From Nocardioides bizhenqiangii (lineage in GTDB: Bacteria; Actinomycetota; Actinomycetes; Propionibacteriales; Nocardioidaceae), in the NCBI RefSeq assembly GCF_034661235.1, contig NZ_CP141059.1, positions 1,178,001 through 1,242,000 on the forward strand: 64,000 nucleotides of DNA, read 5' to 3'. Below the pieces are notes generated by a model that saw nothing but the letters and a program-made list of their open reading frames with translations, was not told the origin of the DNA and did no database searches. Every line of letters begins with the position of its first letter. Within the stretch, counting starts at the first letter, position 1. Of the stretch, positions 25,784-36,787 are shown piece by piece. The position numbers and the translations under genes are program-made.

Positions 25784-25976
25784 ATGATCATCGTCCAGCA
25801 CGAAGGTGCGATCGAGAGGGCCCCACCGAGCGGGCGACGGCGAGTACCCCGCGGCGATCGGCCTCGCCGAAGCAATCATCGCCGGCCAGCAGGCCGAGAT
25901 CGACGAGATTGACGAGATTGACGAGATGTTGGCTCCCGAGCTCGCCGCCGCTCCAGTTCACACTCCTCCCGCGTAG
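25784..25976 (+). pseudogene. DUF305 family protein, truncated and frameshifted
   Basis: Frame A from 25784 reads MIIVQHEGAIERA, matching the DUF305 metal-associated motif (usually MIVHHEGAIEMA). After about 15 codons the match continues in another frame from 25833: GDGEYPAAIGLAEAIIAGQQ, then EIDEIDEIDEML, ending at the TAG at 25974-25976. A small indel near 25820-25833 explains the shift. The N-terminal part and signal peptide are missing. DUF305 genes commonly lie beside copper-resistance genes, which suits this island. Confidence 0.75.
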
Positions 25977-26039
25977 TCCCGACGTCGTGCGGCCTACTCG
26001 GCCGTCGGACGCTGCTAGCTCCTACGGGCTGTCTGCCGC

Positions 26040-26060
26040 GGACAGCGGTCGGACAGTCCG
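26040..26060 (+). promoter_or_regulatory. 11-bp-period GACAG direct repeat (sixth copy of the island motif)
   Basis: GGACAG at 26040-26045 and 26051-26056 are spaced 11 bp start to start, matching the copA-type operator. The expected -10 hexamer 10 bp downstream is not good (GCCCGA), so activity is uncertain. It lies 70 bp before the small gene at 26126. Confidence 0.5.
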
Positions 26061-26125
26061 GAGCAAGCCCGATGGCTGAAGGTCGTGACATCCCAAGACA
26101 CCACGACCCGGAGGCGGTGAGACCG

Positions 26126-26305
26126 ATGCACTCGATCACCACGAACACAACCAGCACCACCCACAGGCGGGCGCGCCGAGACGACGCGCCGCCGGTCTGC
26201 TGGTGCGGACAGACGCTCGAGTCCGCCAGGCCCGGCCACTGCCGCCGCTGCGGCGCGGCGAGCGTGTCTCACTCCCGCCTGGTCCCCCTCTCCCACGCCG
26301 GCTAG
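26126..26305 (+). CDS. small zinc-ribbon-like protein
   Basis: This 59-aa protein has the pattern CWCG-x12-CRRCG, four Cys arranged like a zinc ribbon, after a Thr/Arg-rich N-terminus. ATG 26126 is preceded by GGAGG, though at a long spacing of 11 nt. The operator-like GACAG repeat sits 70 bp upstream. It could be a metal-binding peptide of the island or a chance frame. No homologue is recognised. Confidence 0.5.
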   Translation: MHSITTNTTSTTHRRARRDDAPPVCWCGQTLESARPGHCRRCGAASVSHSRLVPLSHAG

Positions 26306-26366
26306 GCCCACCCATCAACGGGTGCCGCGACCGGCGGCCCGCACCCTGTACCCACCTGGAGTCACC

Positions 26367-26504
26367 ATGAGCAGCACGCAGTTGAACGAGTACCTGGTCT
26401 CGGCAGGCGCCTACCAACCCCGCCACCGACCACCGGGCCCGCGCGGAAAGGGCAGGCGCGACCGGCGCTGGTTCCAGCGCAACACCATCCGTACGCAGGA
26501 CTGA
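26367..26504 (+). CDS. small basic hypothetical protein
   Basis: This 45-aa ORF (MSSTQLNEYLVSAGAYQPRH then Arg/Pro/Gly-rich) has GGAG five bases before its ATG. The N-terminal helix-like start and strongly basic tail suggest nucleic-acid contact, but this is a guess. It follows the zinc-ribbon gene by 61 bp. Its stop TGA shares 11 bp with the stop of the convergent SARP gene. Confidence 0.45.
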   Translation: MSSTQLNEYLVSAGAYQPRHRPPGPRGKGRRDRRWFQRNTIRTQD

Positions 26505-26509
26505 CGCGG

Positions 26510-29500
26510 TCAGGTCAGGAACTCGCGTCGCTCATGGGGCGGCGCCGGTCGGTGGTAACGGCTCCTGATCTCTCTCGCCTCGTGCAACAACCGGTCGGCC
26601 TCCTGGACATCTTGGCGGTCGCGTGCCAGCCGCGACAGGCCTTCGATGGCTGCGGCGGTCACGCTCGGTTCGCCGAGCCGGCGCCCCAAGGCAAGGGCGT
26701 CCTGGTAGTGCGCCGCAGCCGAGTCGACCTCGCCCTGTGCTTCATCGCACCGTCCCAGCCCGGCCAGCGCGACGCCGACCATCACCAGGGTGCCCAGCCG
26801 TTCGAATCGAGTCACCGCTTCCTCGTAGTAGCGGCGGGCTGAGGCCCAGTCGTCGGCCGCCTCCGCGAGCAGGCCGTAGCCGTACCCGGCAAGTACCTCT
26901 CCCGCACCGTCGCCGATCTCCTGAGAGGCGGCCGCAGCGCGGTCGAGCAGGTCCCGCGCCGCCTGGAGTTCGCCGATGTGCACCTTCTCGACCGCAAGGT
27001 CGGCCAGTGCCCACTGCACGGTGTTCCACAGGCCAGCCGATGCGCCGACGTCGATCGCCTCCTCCAGGACACGCGCGCCCTCCTCGAACCGGCCGAACTG
27101 CCGCAGTCCCCAACCGAGGTGGTAAAGCGTCGCGGAGAGGCCCCACGGGTCGTCGAGCTGGCGGAACGACGCCGCGGTCGCCCTGCCGGTGTGCACCGCG
27201 GCGTCCACATCGCCGGCCTTCATCGCTGTCTCAAGACGAACGAAGCCGACCACTGCGGGACCCCACGGGTCGCCATCGCGCGCGAACTGCTCCTCAGCTT
27301 CGCGCAGAAGAGTCTCTGAACGCTCCCGATGGGCGCCGGTGACGCCCTCGACTGCGAGCAGAACCTTCGACAGCGCCGCGTGCCAGGAGTCACCGAGATC
27401 TTCGAAGATCGCGAGGCTCTCCTCCGCGGCTTCGGCGCAGCGTGGATGCGGGTGCACCAGGCAGCCTCTAGGGCGTTCCACGATGGAGACGGCCTGTAGC
27501 GCTCGGGCGCGCGCGGCGGGCGAACCCGCGCCGTCTGTGACGAGCCGTCCGAGGACCTCGCGCCCCTCCAGGTGTCGACCCAGGTGCCAGAACATGCCGA
27601 GCGACCCAGCTGTCACGAGGGCAGAGTCGATGTCCCCTCCGGGTCGCGACAGCCACGAGATCGCTGCCCGTATGTTGGGTTGCTCCTCGCGAAGCAGCCG
27701 GAGGGTCTCACGTTGTCCGTGACCGCGAAGGTCGATCTCTGCCTGTTCGGCGACTCCTCGGAAGTAACGCGCATGGCGCTCGGCCAGCTCCTCGACCTCC
27801 CCGGATGCAGCCAGCTGCTCGGTCGCGTAGTGGCGCAGCGTCTCCAGCATTCGGTACCTGGTGGTGGGTCCCGGTTCGGCCGCAATCATCGAGCGTTCGA
27901 CCAGCCGGCCGATGGTGTCGAGGACCTCCCCGGCCGGCAACGCCGCATCACCGACCACGGCTTCTGCAGACGTGAGCGTCCAACCGCCCTGGAAGACCGA
28001 AAGCCGGTTGAACACCGTCCGCTCGACGTCGCTGAGGAGCAGATAGCTCCAGTCGACGGTCGCGCGCAACGTCTGCTGGCGTGCCTCTGCGGTGCGAGTC
28101 CCTGAGGTGAGCAGGGTGAACCGGTCTGCGAGCCGAGTAGCGATTTCGGTCGGCGACATCGATCCGACTCGTGCGGCGGCGAGCTCCAACGCGAGCGGAA
28201 TGCCGTCCAGGGCGCGGCTGATCCGGCCGAGGGCCTGCAGGTCGCCGCTGTCGAAGACCAGCCCTGGCCGCACGGCGCGGGCGCGTTCGGCGAACAACTG
28301 GGCGGCCGGGTAGTCCAGCACGCGGCTGGGCGCGACGCTCTCCGGAGGGGTCTCGAGCGGGCCGACGGTCACCTGCACCTCGTCGGGAACGGCGAGAGCT
28401 TCGCGGCTGGTGGCGATGACGGTGATGTGCGGGGAGCGACTGAGGATGTTGTCGATCAAAGCAGCAGCTGTGTCAACGACATGCTCACAGTTGTCGACCA
28501 GCAACAACATGCGCCGCTTCGACAAGTAGGAGACGAGCCGCTCGCGCACGTCCCCGACTGCCGCGGACCCGTCGAGCGGGACGCCGAGCGCATCGGCGAC
28601 TGCGAGCGGCACCTGGTCGCCGCTGTCGACGCTAGCGAGCCGCACACCGAACGCCCCGTCGGGGTAGTCGCGTGAGGTGGCGGCGACGACGGCGAGGGCG
28701 AGCGATGTCTTGCCTGCTCCGCCGGGGCCGATGAGCGAGAGCAGTCGAACCTCGCTGAGCAGGCCGGTGAGCGATTCGAGCTGGGTGTCGCGGCCGATGA
28801 GCGGGCGGACGACGGTGGGCAGGTTCGTCGGCGCCGTGGGCTGCCCGTCCCCGGTGCTGCGGATCGACGGGGACGGCATCGTCGCCGGCATCGCGGGCTG
28901 GGCACCGAGGGACTCGTCCTGGCGCAGGACCCGCTCGTGTAGCGACCGCAGGGAGACCGAGGGTTCCAATCCGAGGGTCTCGTCGAGCTCGTCGCGGGTC
29001 CGGGTGTAGACCGCGAGCGCATCGGCCTGTCGTCCGCTGCGGTACAGCGCCACCATCAGCAGTCCGGCGAGCGACTCCATCGTCGGTTCTCGTGCGACCT
29101 GCGTCTCCAGGTCGGCAACGACCTCCAGGTGCCGGCCGAGCGCCAGGGCGACCTGGGCGCGTTCGGTGATCGCAGCGAACCGGAGCTCAGTGAGCCGCGA
29201 CGCCTCCACGGTGGCCCACTGTTCGGTGACGAAGTCGCTGAGCGGATCTCCGCGCCAAAGGGCCAAGGCGTCGTCGTAGGCCTGCAGATGGCCCTGGTGA
29301 TAGCCGTCTCCCGCGGCGGCTTCCGCGGCCACGGCGCGCGCGGTTCGGATCTGGTATTCGAAGTCGAGCGCGTCGACCTGCGAGGGGTCCACGTCGGCTC
29401 GGTAGCCGACCCCGTCACGGGTGACAAGGTCCTCGATCCCCATCGCTTTCAACGCGCGCCGCAGTTTGGAGACCCGGATCTGCAGAGCGTTCATCGGGTC

Positions 29501-29680
29501 GACCGGGAGCGCGGACTCCGACCACAGCCGGTCGACCAGCATGGTGGCGGGAATCGTCCGACCCGGCGCCAGCAGCAGCTGCACCAGAAGAGCACGTTCG
29601 GCGGCACCGGGAAGCTTCGACGGAACCTGGTGGACCAGGATCTCCATCGGCCCCAGTAACCGGAACCGCACCTCGGGCAT
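26510..29680 (-). CDS. AfsR/SARP-family regulator with BTAD, NB-ARC ATPase and TPR domains
   Basis: This 1056-aa multi-domain transcription activator has an N-terminal OmpR-type winged helix (about 1-95; ALQIRVSKLRRALKAMG is the recognition region) followed by the bacterial transcriptional activation domain (about 100-245). After a linker, an NB-ARC/STAND ATPase module carries Walker A GPGGAGKTSLAL and Walker B RMLLLVDNCEHV. The C-terminal 400 residues are TPR-like helices that probably sense a ligand or partner. ATG 29680 has GGAGGG 6 nt upstream. It is transcribed alone. SARPs bind direct repeats of about 11-bp period, exactly the motif found upstream of five metal-island genes, so it is the candidate activator. 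Confidence 0.93.
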   Translation of the reverse strand: MPEVRFRLLGPMEILVHQVPSKLPGAAERALLVQLLLAPGRTIPATMLVDRLWSESALPVDPMNALQIRVSKLRRALKAMGIEDLVTRDGVGYRADVDPSQVDALDFEYQIRTARAVAAEAAAGDGYHQGHLQAYDDALALWRGDPLSDFVTEQWATVEASRLTELRFAAITERAQVALALGRHLEVVADLETQVAREPTMESLAGLLMVALYRSGRQADALAVYTRTRDELDETLGLEPSVSLRSLHERVLRQDESLGAQPAMPATMPSPSIRSTGDGQPTAPTNLPTVVRPLIGRDTQLESLTGLLSEVRLLSLIGPGGAGKTSLALAVVAATSRDYPDGAFGVRLASVDSGDQVPLAVADALGVPLDGSAAVGDVRERLVSYLSKRRMLLLVDNCEHVVDTAAALIDNILSRSPHITVIATSREALAVPDEVQVTVGPLETPPESVAPSRVLDYPAAQLFAERARAVRPGLVFDSGDLQALGRISRALDGIPLALELAAARVGSMSPTEIATRLADRFTLLTSGTRTAEARQQTLRATVDWSYLLLSDVERTVFNRLSVFQGGWTLTSAEAVVGDAALPAGEVLDTIGRLVERSMIAAEPGPTTRYRMLETLRHYATEQLAASGEVEELAERHARYFRGVAEQAEIDLRGHGQRETLRLLREEQPNIRAAISWLSRPGGDIDSALVTAGSLGMFWHLGRHLEGREVLGRLVTDGAGSPAARARALQAVSIVERPRGCLVHPHPRCAEAAEESLAIFEDLGDSWHAALSKVLLAVEGVTGAHRERSETLLREAEEQFARDGDPWGPAVVGFVRLETAMKAGDVDAAVHTGRATAASFRQLDDPWGLSATLYHLGWGLRQFGRFEEGARVLEEAIDVGASAGLWNTVQWALADLAVEKVHIGELQAARDLLDRAAAASQEIGDGAGEVLAGYGYGLLAEAADDWASARRYYEEAVTRFERLGTLVMVGVALAGLGRCDEAQGEVDSAAAHYQDALALGRRLGEPSVTAAAIEGLSRLARDRQDVQEADRLLHEAREIRSRYHRPAPPHERREFLT

Positions 29681-29826
29681 GGCCGGCCCTCCGTCCTTGA
29701 TCCCGTCCATCCTCCCCCAACGCGGGTCGACGATTCAGGCGATCCGAAGAGCGCTTACCGCACCAACACGGGGTTCGGCAAGGGGGCCGGCGTGCTACGC
29801 CGCGCGGGCCACGCGCCTCACCGAAT

Positions 29827-30459
29827 TTACGAAGCGGTCCGCACAGCTCGGACCGTGAGGATCGTCGCTGCCGCGGTCACCGGCCAACCGAGGCCCACCT
29901 TGGCCAGCGCGAGGAGCTCGGGCTCGTCGTTGCGGTAGAACAGCCACTGGACCGAGAACCGCAGGCCGTAGACCAGCGCCCAGCCCAGGGTCGCGGTTGC
30001 GAAGACTCTCTGGAGATGCCGGTCGTGACGCCACGCCCGGGCACCGAACAGAGCCGCGTAGGCGCAGCCGACCGCAGGCCGCCCGAGGAGCACCGAGACC
30101 GTCAGGACGGCGGCGTAGATGCCGTCGACCACCATGCCGGGGAGGAAGAAGTCGCGGGCGCGGCCGGTCCACAGGGCTAAACCGACGGCGAGGAGTAGCC
30201 CGACGAGTCCGCGGAGCACGCCGGCGAGCGGCTGTCCCAATGCGAGCCGTGCGACGCCGAGCGCGAGCGCGGAGGTTCCGGCTGTTGCCGCGGCACTCAG
30301 CAAGGCCTGCTCGTCGTAGCCGAGGAGCCCAGCCAGGGCATTCGCGGCTACGAAAACCAGTGGCGGGACGGCACCGTCGACGATCCCCTGCCAGCCGCCG
30401 AGCCGGTCGAGCAGGGCCGTCGTATCAAGCGCGGTCGACGTCGCTTCGACCTCGCTCAT
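29827..30459 (-). CDS. DUF3159 family membrane protein
   Basis: This 210-aa integral membrane protein has about six hydrophobic helices. The family signature is visible in LGGWQGIVDGAVPPLVFVAANAL, the VDGIYAAVLTVSVLLGRP loop, and the conserved RVFATATLGWALVYGLRFSVQWLFY near the C-terminus. DUF3159 proteins are common in actinobacteria and of unknown function, sometimes next to deoxyuridine or exonuclease genes. Here the ATG overlaps the stop of the flavin monooxygenase upstream (ATGA-type junction), so the two are translationally coupled. Confidence 0.88.
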   Translation of the reverse strand: MSEVEATSTALDTTALLDRLGGWQGIVDGAVPPLVFVAANALAGLLGYDEQALLSAAATAGTSALALGVARLALGQPLAGVLRGLVGLLLAVGLALWTGRARDFFLPGMVVDGIYAAVLTVSVLLGRPAVGCAYAALFGARAWRHDRHLQRVFATATLGWALVYGLRFSVQWLFYRNDEPELLALAKVGLGWPVTAAATILTVRAVRTAS

Positions 30460-31571
30460 GGCGCCTGGGGTCGGCCTGAGGCAACCAGTGTCGCGACGGG
30501 CTCAGGCACGGGTCCGACAGCAGCTCGGGTCGCGAGGTGTTGGCAGAGGTGGCGCACGACTCGCCGCGCGTCTGGGCCCACTCCTCGCAGGGTCGCGGAG
30601 GCGAGCCCGGTCTGGCCCGGGACGCCGACGAACCCCAGGCCCGGGCTGGTTGTGCTGACACCCCGGCGATGTGCCGGCCATCCGTCGCCGGCGAAGGCTT
30701 CGGGTGGCAGGTATCCGAGGTCGGGCTGGTAGCCGGTGGCGAAGATCACGGCGTCCACGTCCTCGGTCGGGCCGTCGGTCCACTGCACGCCCGCACCGGT
30801 GAACGCCCGGAACATCTCGCGACGGTCGGGGCGCCCGGCAGCGATCGCTGCGGCGTAACGGCCTTGGTCGAGCACGCCGACCGCGCCTCCGGCACGGCGG
30901 CCGAGCGGCAGGCGATCAACACCGGACCAGGCGACCCAGTAGTGCAAGTCGACCCCGAGAGGCTGCTGACGACGCAAGCTGACAGGGTTCCTCGTCGCGA
31001 GCGTCACGTCTGCGACGTGAGCGAGCTCGTAGGCCACCTGAACCGCGGAGTTGCCTGCGCCTACGACGACGACCCGCTGGCCGGCGAACCCGTCGGGGCG
31101 TCGGTATGCCGCGACGTGCATGGCTCGGCCGCCGTACTGCTCGAGCCCGGGCACTCGCGGCACGTACGGGTTGCCGAACCCCCCTGTGGCTGCGACCACG
31201 CTCCGGGCTCGAAGAGTCTGGCCATCAAGGAGGTCGACTTCGAAGTGGCTGCCAGGAGCAGTGCGGACCGAGGCAACTCGTGAAGCGGAGCGGATCGGGA
31301 TGGCGAAGTGCTCGGCGTACGAGCGCAGGTAGGCGGCCACTTCGGATCCGGCCGGGTACCGGCCGGAGTCACCCTCGAAGGGCAGGCCGGGGAGGCTGCT
31401 GAAGCGCGCCGGGCTGAACAGGGTCAGCGAGTCGTAGTAGTGCGGCCACGAACCGCCCGCGTCGTCAGCCGCGTCCAACAGCAGGTGCCGCAGGCCGGTG
31501 CCGCGCAGCGCGTGACCGGTGGCCAACCCGGCCTGACCGGCGCCTACCACCAGCACGTCGAAATCGGTCAT
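30456..31571 (-). CDS. flavin-containing monooxygenase / FAD-dependent oxidoreductase (CzcO-like)
   Basis: This 371-aa protein has an FAD-binding GxGxxG at the N-terminus (VVGAGQAGLATG, about 8-19), an NADPH-binding GxGxxA (VVGAGNSAVQVA, about 168-179) and a C-terminal ATGYQPDLGYL signature, as in cation-associated CzcO and YUCCA-type enzymes. It probably oxygenates a small soft nucleophile in the cytoplasm. The substrate is unknown. GAGGAG precedes ATG 31571. A strong hairpin separates it from copA, so it likely has its own promoter. Confidence 0.9.
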   Translation of the reverse strand: MTDFDVLVVGAGQAGLATGHALRGTGLRHLLLDAADDAGGSWPHYYDSLTLFSPARFSSLPGLPFEGDSGRYPAGSEVAAYLRSYAEHFAIPIRSASRVASVRTAPGSHFEVDLLDGQTLRARSVVAATGGFGNPYVPRVPGLEQYGGRAMHVAAYRRPDGFAGQRVVVVGAGNSAVQVAYELAHVADVTLATRNPVSLRRQQPLGVDLHYWVAWSGVDRLPLGRRAGGAVGVLDQGRYAAAIAAGRPDRREMFRAFTGAGVQWTDGPTEDVDAVIFATGYQPDLGYLPPEAFAGDGWPAHRRGVSTTSPGLGFVGVPGQTGLASATLRGVGPDARRVVRHLCQHLATRAAVGPVPEPVATLVASGRPQAP

Positions 31572-31596
31572 CTCGTCTCCTCGGGCTTGAGAACGA

Positions 31597-31631
31597 CGGC
31601 CGCCGGTCCGCGGGGTACGGACCGGCGGCCG
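31597..31631 (-). terminator. strong hairpin between copA and the monooxygenase
   Basis: cggccgccggtccg (31597-31610) pairs perfectly with cggaccggcggccg (31618-31631) around a 7-nt loop. On the minus strand it is followed by TCGTTCTC. It lies 20 bp after the copA stop and is the likely copA terminator. Confidence 0.65.
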
Positions 31632-31650
31632 CCAGGGGGTGGGGGGTCGG

Positions 31651-34905
<3,255 letters not shown>

Positions 34906-34941
34906 GCCGGCTCCTCGGGTCGGTAGGAGGTGATGTCGCGA

Positions 34942-34989
34942 ACGATCCGCGGGTCGGCTGTCTGGCCACTGTCCAAACGGTGTGCTGTC
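34942..34989 (-). promoter_or_regulatory. SARP-type promoter of copA (11-bp direct repeats)
   Basis: On the minus strand GACAG occurs at 34973-34969 and 34962-34958, exactly 11 bp apart, with a further copy at 34989-34985 (16 bp away). Ten bases after the last copy is GATCGT (34947-34942), a weak -10. The ATG at 34905 follows about 37 nt later with its own ribosome site. Confidence 0.7.
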
Positions 34990-34993
34990 GAGC

Positions 34994-36361
34994 TCACTGG
35001 CCCTCCAGCGGCGTGCCGGTGCGTACCGAGGCGATGACCTCTTCTATGGCCCGCACGGACTCCGCTGCGGGTCCGGCGTCTTCGAGCAGACCGGCGTGGG
35101 TGGAGTCCACGGTGCGGTGGACGTGATTGACGGACAGGGCGGCGAGCTGTTCCTGGGCGCCGACCCAACCGTCGGTCCCGACGTTCTCGGAGGCGGTGAG
35201 AACGGTCAGGGGCCGTTCGTCGAACGTGGTGAGGGCTTGGGCCTGGGTGAAGACGTCGCGGATGACCGATAGCTCGTCGCGCTGGTTGCTGGCCGCCTTT
35301 GTAGTGGAGGTCAGAGCGATGACCTTCTCGGCGTCGGTCGCCGGCAGGTGGGAGGTCCAGGGGATCAGCTCGGCCAGGCCGACGCGGCGGAATGTGGGCA
35401 TCAGCGCCAGGCCGCGTCGCATCAGCTGGTACTGGCCGGGGTAGGCGGGCATCCGGGTGAACTGCTCTGGGCTGGAGCTGTCCAGCAGGACCATGCCGGC
35501 GACCTGGTCGGGGTAACGGGCGGCGTAGGTCAGGGCGTAGGTGCCTCCGGTGGAGTGGCCGACCAGGACGTAGGGGCCGCGCTCGCCGGCCTCCGCGAGG
35601 AGGGTGTGGAGGTCCTCGGCGGACTCGATGCCGTCGAGGGGGTCGGCGGCGTTGCCGCTCCAGCCCTGTCCGGCGCGGTCGTAGGCGCAGACACGGGTCG
35701 TCTCTGCGACGGGGCCGGTGATCCTGGCCCAGGAAGCGGAGATCTCGCCGAGGCCGTTGGAGAGCACGACGGTCGGTGACCCGTGGCCGCGGCAGTCGAT
35801 GTGGAGGCGGTGACCGCCAACGTCGTAGAGGTGGCCAGGGGCGGCGTAATCGACCTCGCGGGTGAGCGCGACGTTGGCGTAGGTGGCGCCGATCGAGGTC
35901 AGGACCAGCGCTGCGAAGACCGGAGTGAGCACCCAGCGTGCCTTGCCGGCTACCGTGCGGCGCGCCTGGAGGTAGGTCCAGGCTGCGAGGGCCAACAGGA
36001 GCGGCGGCCAGATCCAAGTCAGAACGGCGAGGGTCTCATCGCCCGGGTTGAGGATCACCAGCGCGGCGCCTGTGCCGGTCATGGCTGCTGCGGGGACCGC
36101 AGCCCAACGCTGCGGCTGTGCGGTGCGGCGCACGCTCCAGACGGCCATCAGAGCCCAGCCGAAACCGAACCCGAGCAGCAGGGCGCCGGTGATGGTGGCC
36201 TCGGTGCCGCCGGCGAACACGACGAGGGCGAGGACCAGCGCTCCGGCTGCGCCGGCGGCGAGGGAGGCGACGATCGCGCCGCCGGCACCGTGGCGAGGTT
36301 TCGCCTCACCGGCGGCCGGCTCGGGGGCGGGGTGCCGGCGGGTGGGATGGTGGACGCTCAT
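34994..36361 (-). CDS. membrane-anchored alpha/beta hydrolase
   Basis: This 455-aa protein has four to five N-terminal transmembrane helices (about 20-170) followed by an alpha/beta hydrolase (about 185-455). The oxyanion strand is VVLSNGLGE, the nucleophile elbow GHSTGG (Ser about 297), and the catalytic His near DSTHAGL. The catalytic Asp is probably in the region before the His. Helix-plus-hydrolase proteins of this kind are annotated as lipases or esterases. The substrate is unknown. ATG 36361 is preferred over a longer start because the extra N-terminus is Pro/His-rich and unconserved-looking. It lies between copZ and copA. Confidence 0.85.
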   Translation of the reverse strand: MSVHHPTRRHPAPEPAAGEAKPRHGAGGAIVASLAAGAAGALVLALVVFAGGTEATITGALLLGFGFGWALMAVWSVRRTAQPQRWAAVPAAAMTGTGAALVILNPGDETLAVLTWIWPPLLLALAAWTYLQARRTVAGKARWVLTPVFAALVLTSIGATYANVALTREVDYAAPGHLYDVGGHRLHIDCRGHGSPTVVLSNGLGEISASWARITGPVAETTRVCAYDRAGQGWSGNAADPLDGIESAEDLHTLLAEAGERGPYVLVGHSTGGTYALTYAARYPDQVAGMVLLDSSSPEQFTRMPAYPGQYQLMRRGLALMPTFRRVGLAELIPWTSHLPATDAEKVIALTSTTKAASNQRDELSVIRDVFTQAQALTTFDERPLTVLTASENVGTDGWVGAQEQLAALSVNHVHRTVDSTHAGLLEDAGPAAESVRAIEEVIASVRTGTPLEGQ

Positions 36362-36462
36362 GGTCGTCTCGCTCTCGGGCTGGTGCGGTGCGGGCTGCTG
36401 TGACGTGGGTCGGCATGGTGCGGCGCGGTGATGGACGGGCGGGATGCCCTGCAAAGTGGTGC

Positions 36463-36505
36463 CGCGCTCCGGCGAGGGTGTGGGGTAGCGCTTCGCCGGA
36501 GCGCG
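36463..36505 (-). terminator. terminator hairpin downstream of copZ
   Basis: cgcgctccggcga (36463-36475) and tcgccggagcgcg (36493-36505) pair perfectly over 13 bp with a 17-nt loop. It begins 10 bp after the copZ stop. It separates copZ from the hydrolase gene. Confidence 0.6.
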
Positions 36506-36514
36506 GGTCGGGGG

Positions 36515-36721
36515 TCAGGCCAGCGTGTACCCGGCCTCTTCGACCGCCTGTCGCACGTCGGTGGTGGGGAGTGCGCGGTCGGCGGTGACCTGCACCTTGC
36601 CGGTCGTCACGTCGACGTGGACGTCGGAGACCCCTTCGAGGGCGCTGACCTCGGCGGTCACCGCGTGGGCGCAGTGGGCACAGGTCATTCCGATGACGTC
36701 GTAGGTATCGGTCGTGGTCAT
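36515..36721 (-). CDS. copZ: copper chaperone CopZ (HMA domain)
   Basis: This 68-aa single HMA domain has the ferredoxin-like beta-alpha-beta-beta-alpha-beta pattern. GMTCAHC (Cys13 and Cys16) binds Cu(I), and the remainder is acidic, as in cytosolic chaperones. It should hand copper to the N-terminal HMA domain of CopA. It lies 66 bp after the MFS gene and probably belongs to its transcript. The own upstream gap has no GACAG repeat. A good hairpin follows. Confidence 0.95.
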   Translation of the reverse strand: MTTTDTYDVIGMTCAHCAHAVTAEVSALEGVSDVHVDVTTGKVQVTADRALPTTDVRQAVEEAGYTLA

Positions 36722-36787
36722 GGTCGTTCTCCGTTCTGGTTTGGTTCCCTCTCGGCGGGCGCCGGTGGGGTTGTTCTGCGGCGGGGT

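Noticed and set aside
26502..26512. A third copy of TGACGCGGTCA (also at 9425-9435 and 11911-11921)
   Set aside because: Here the word is made of the two convergent stop codons (TGA and TCA) with five bases between, so it is probably chance.
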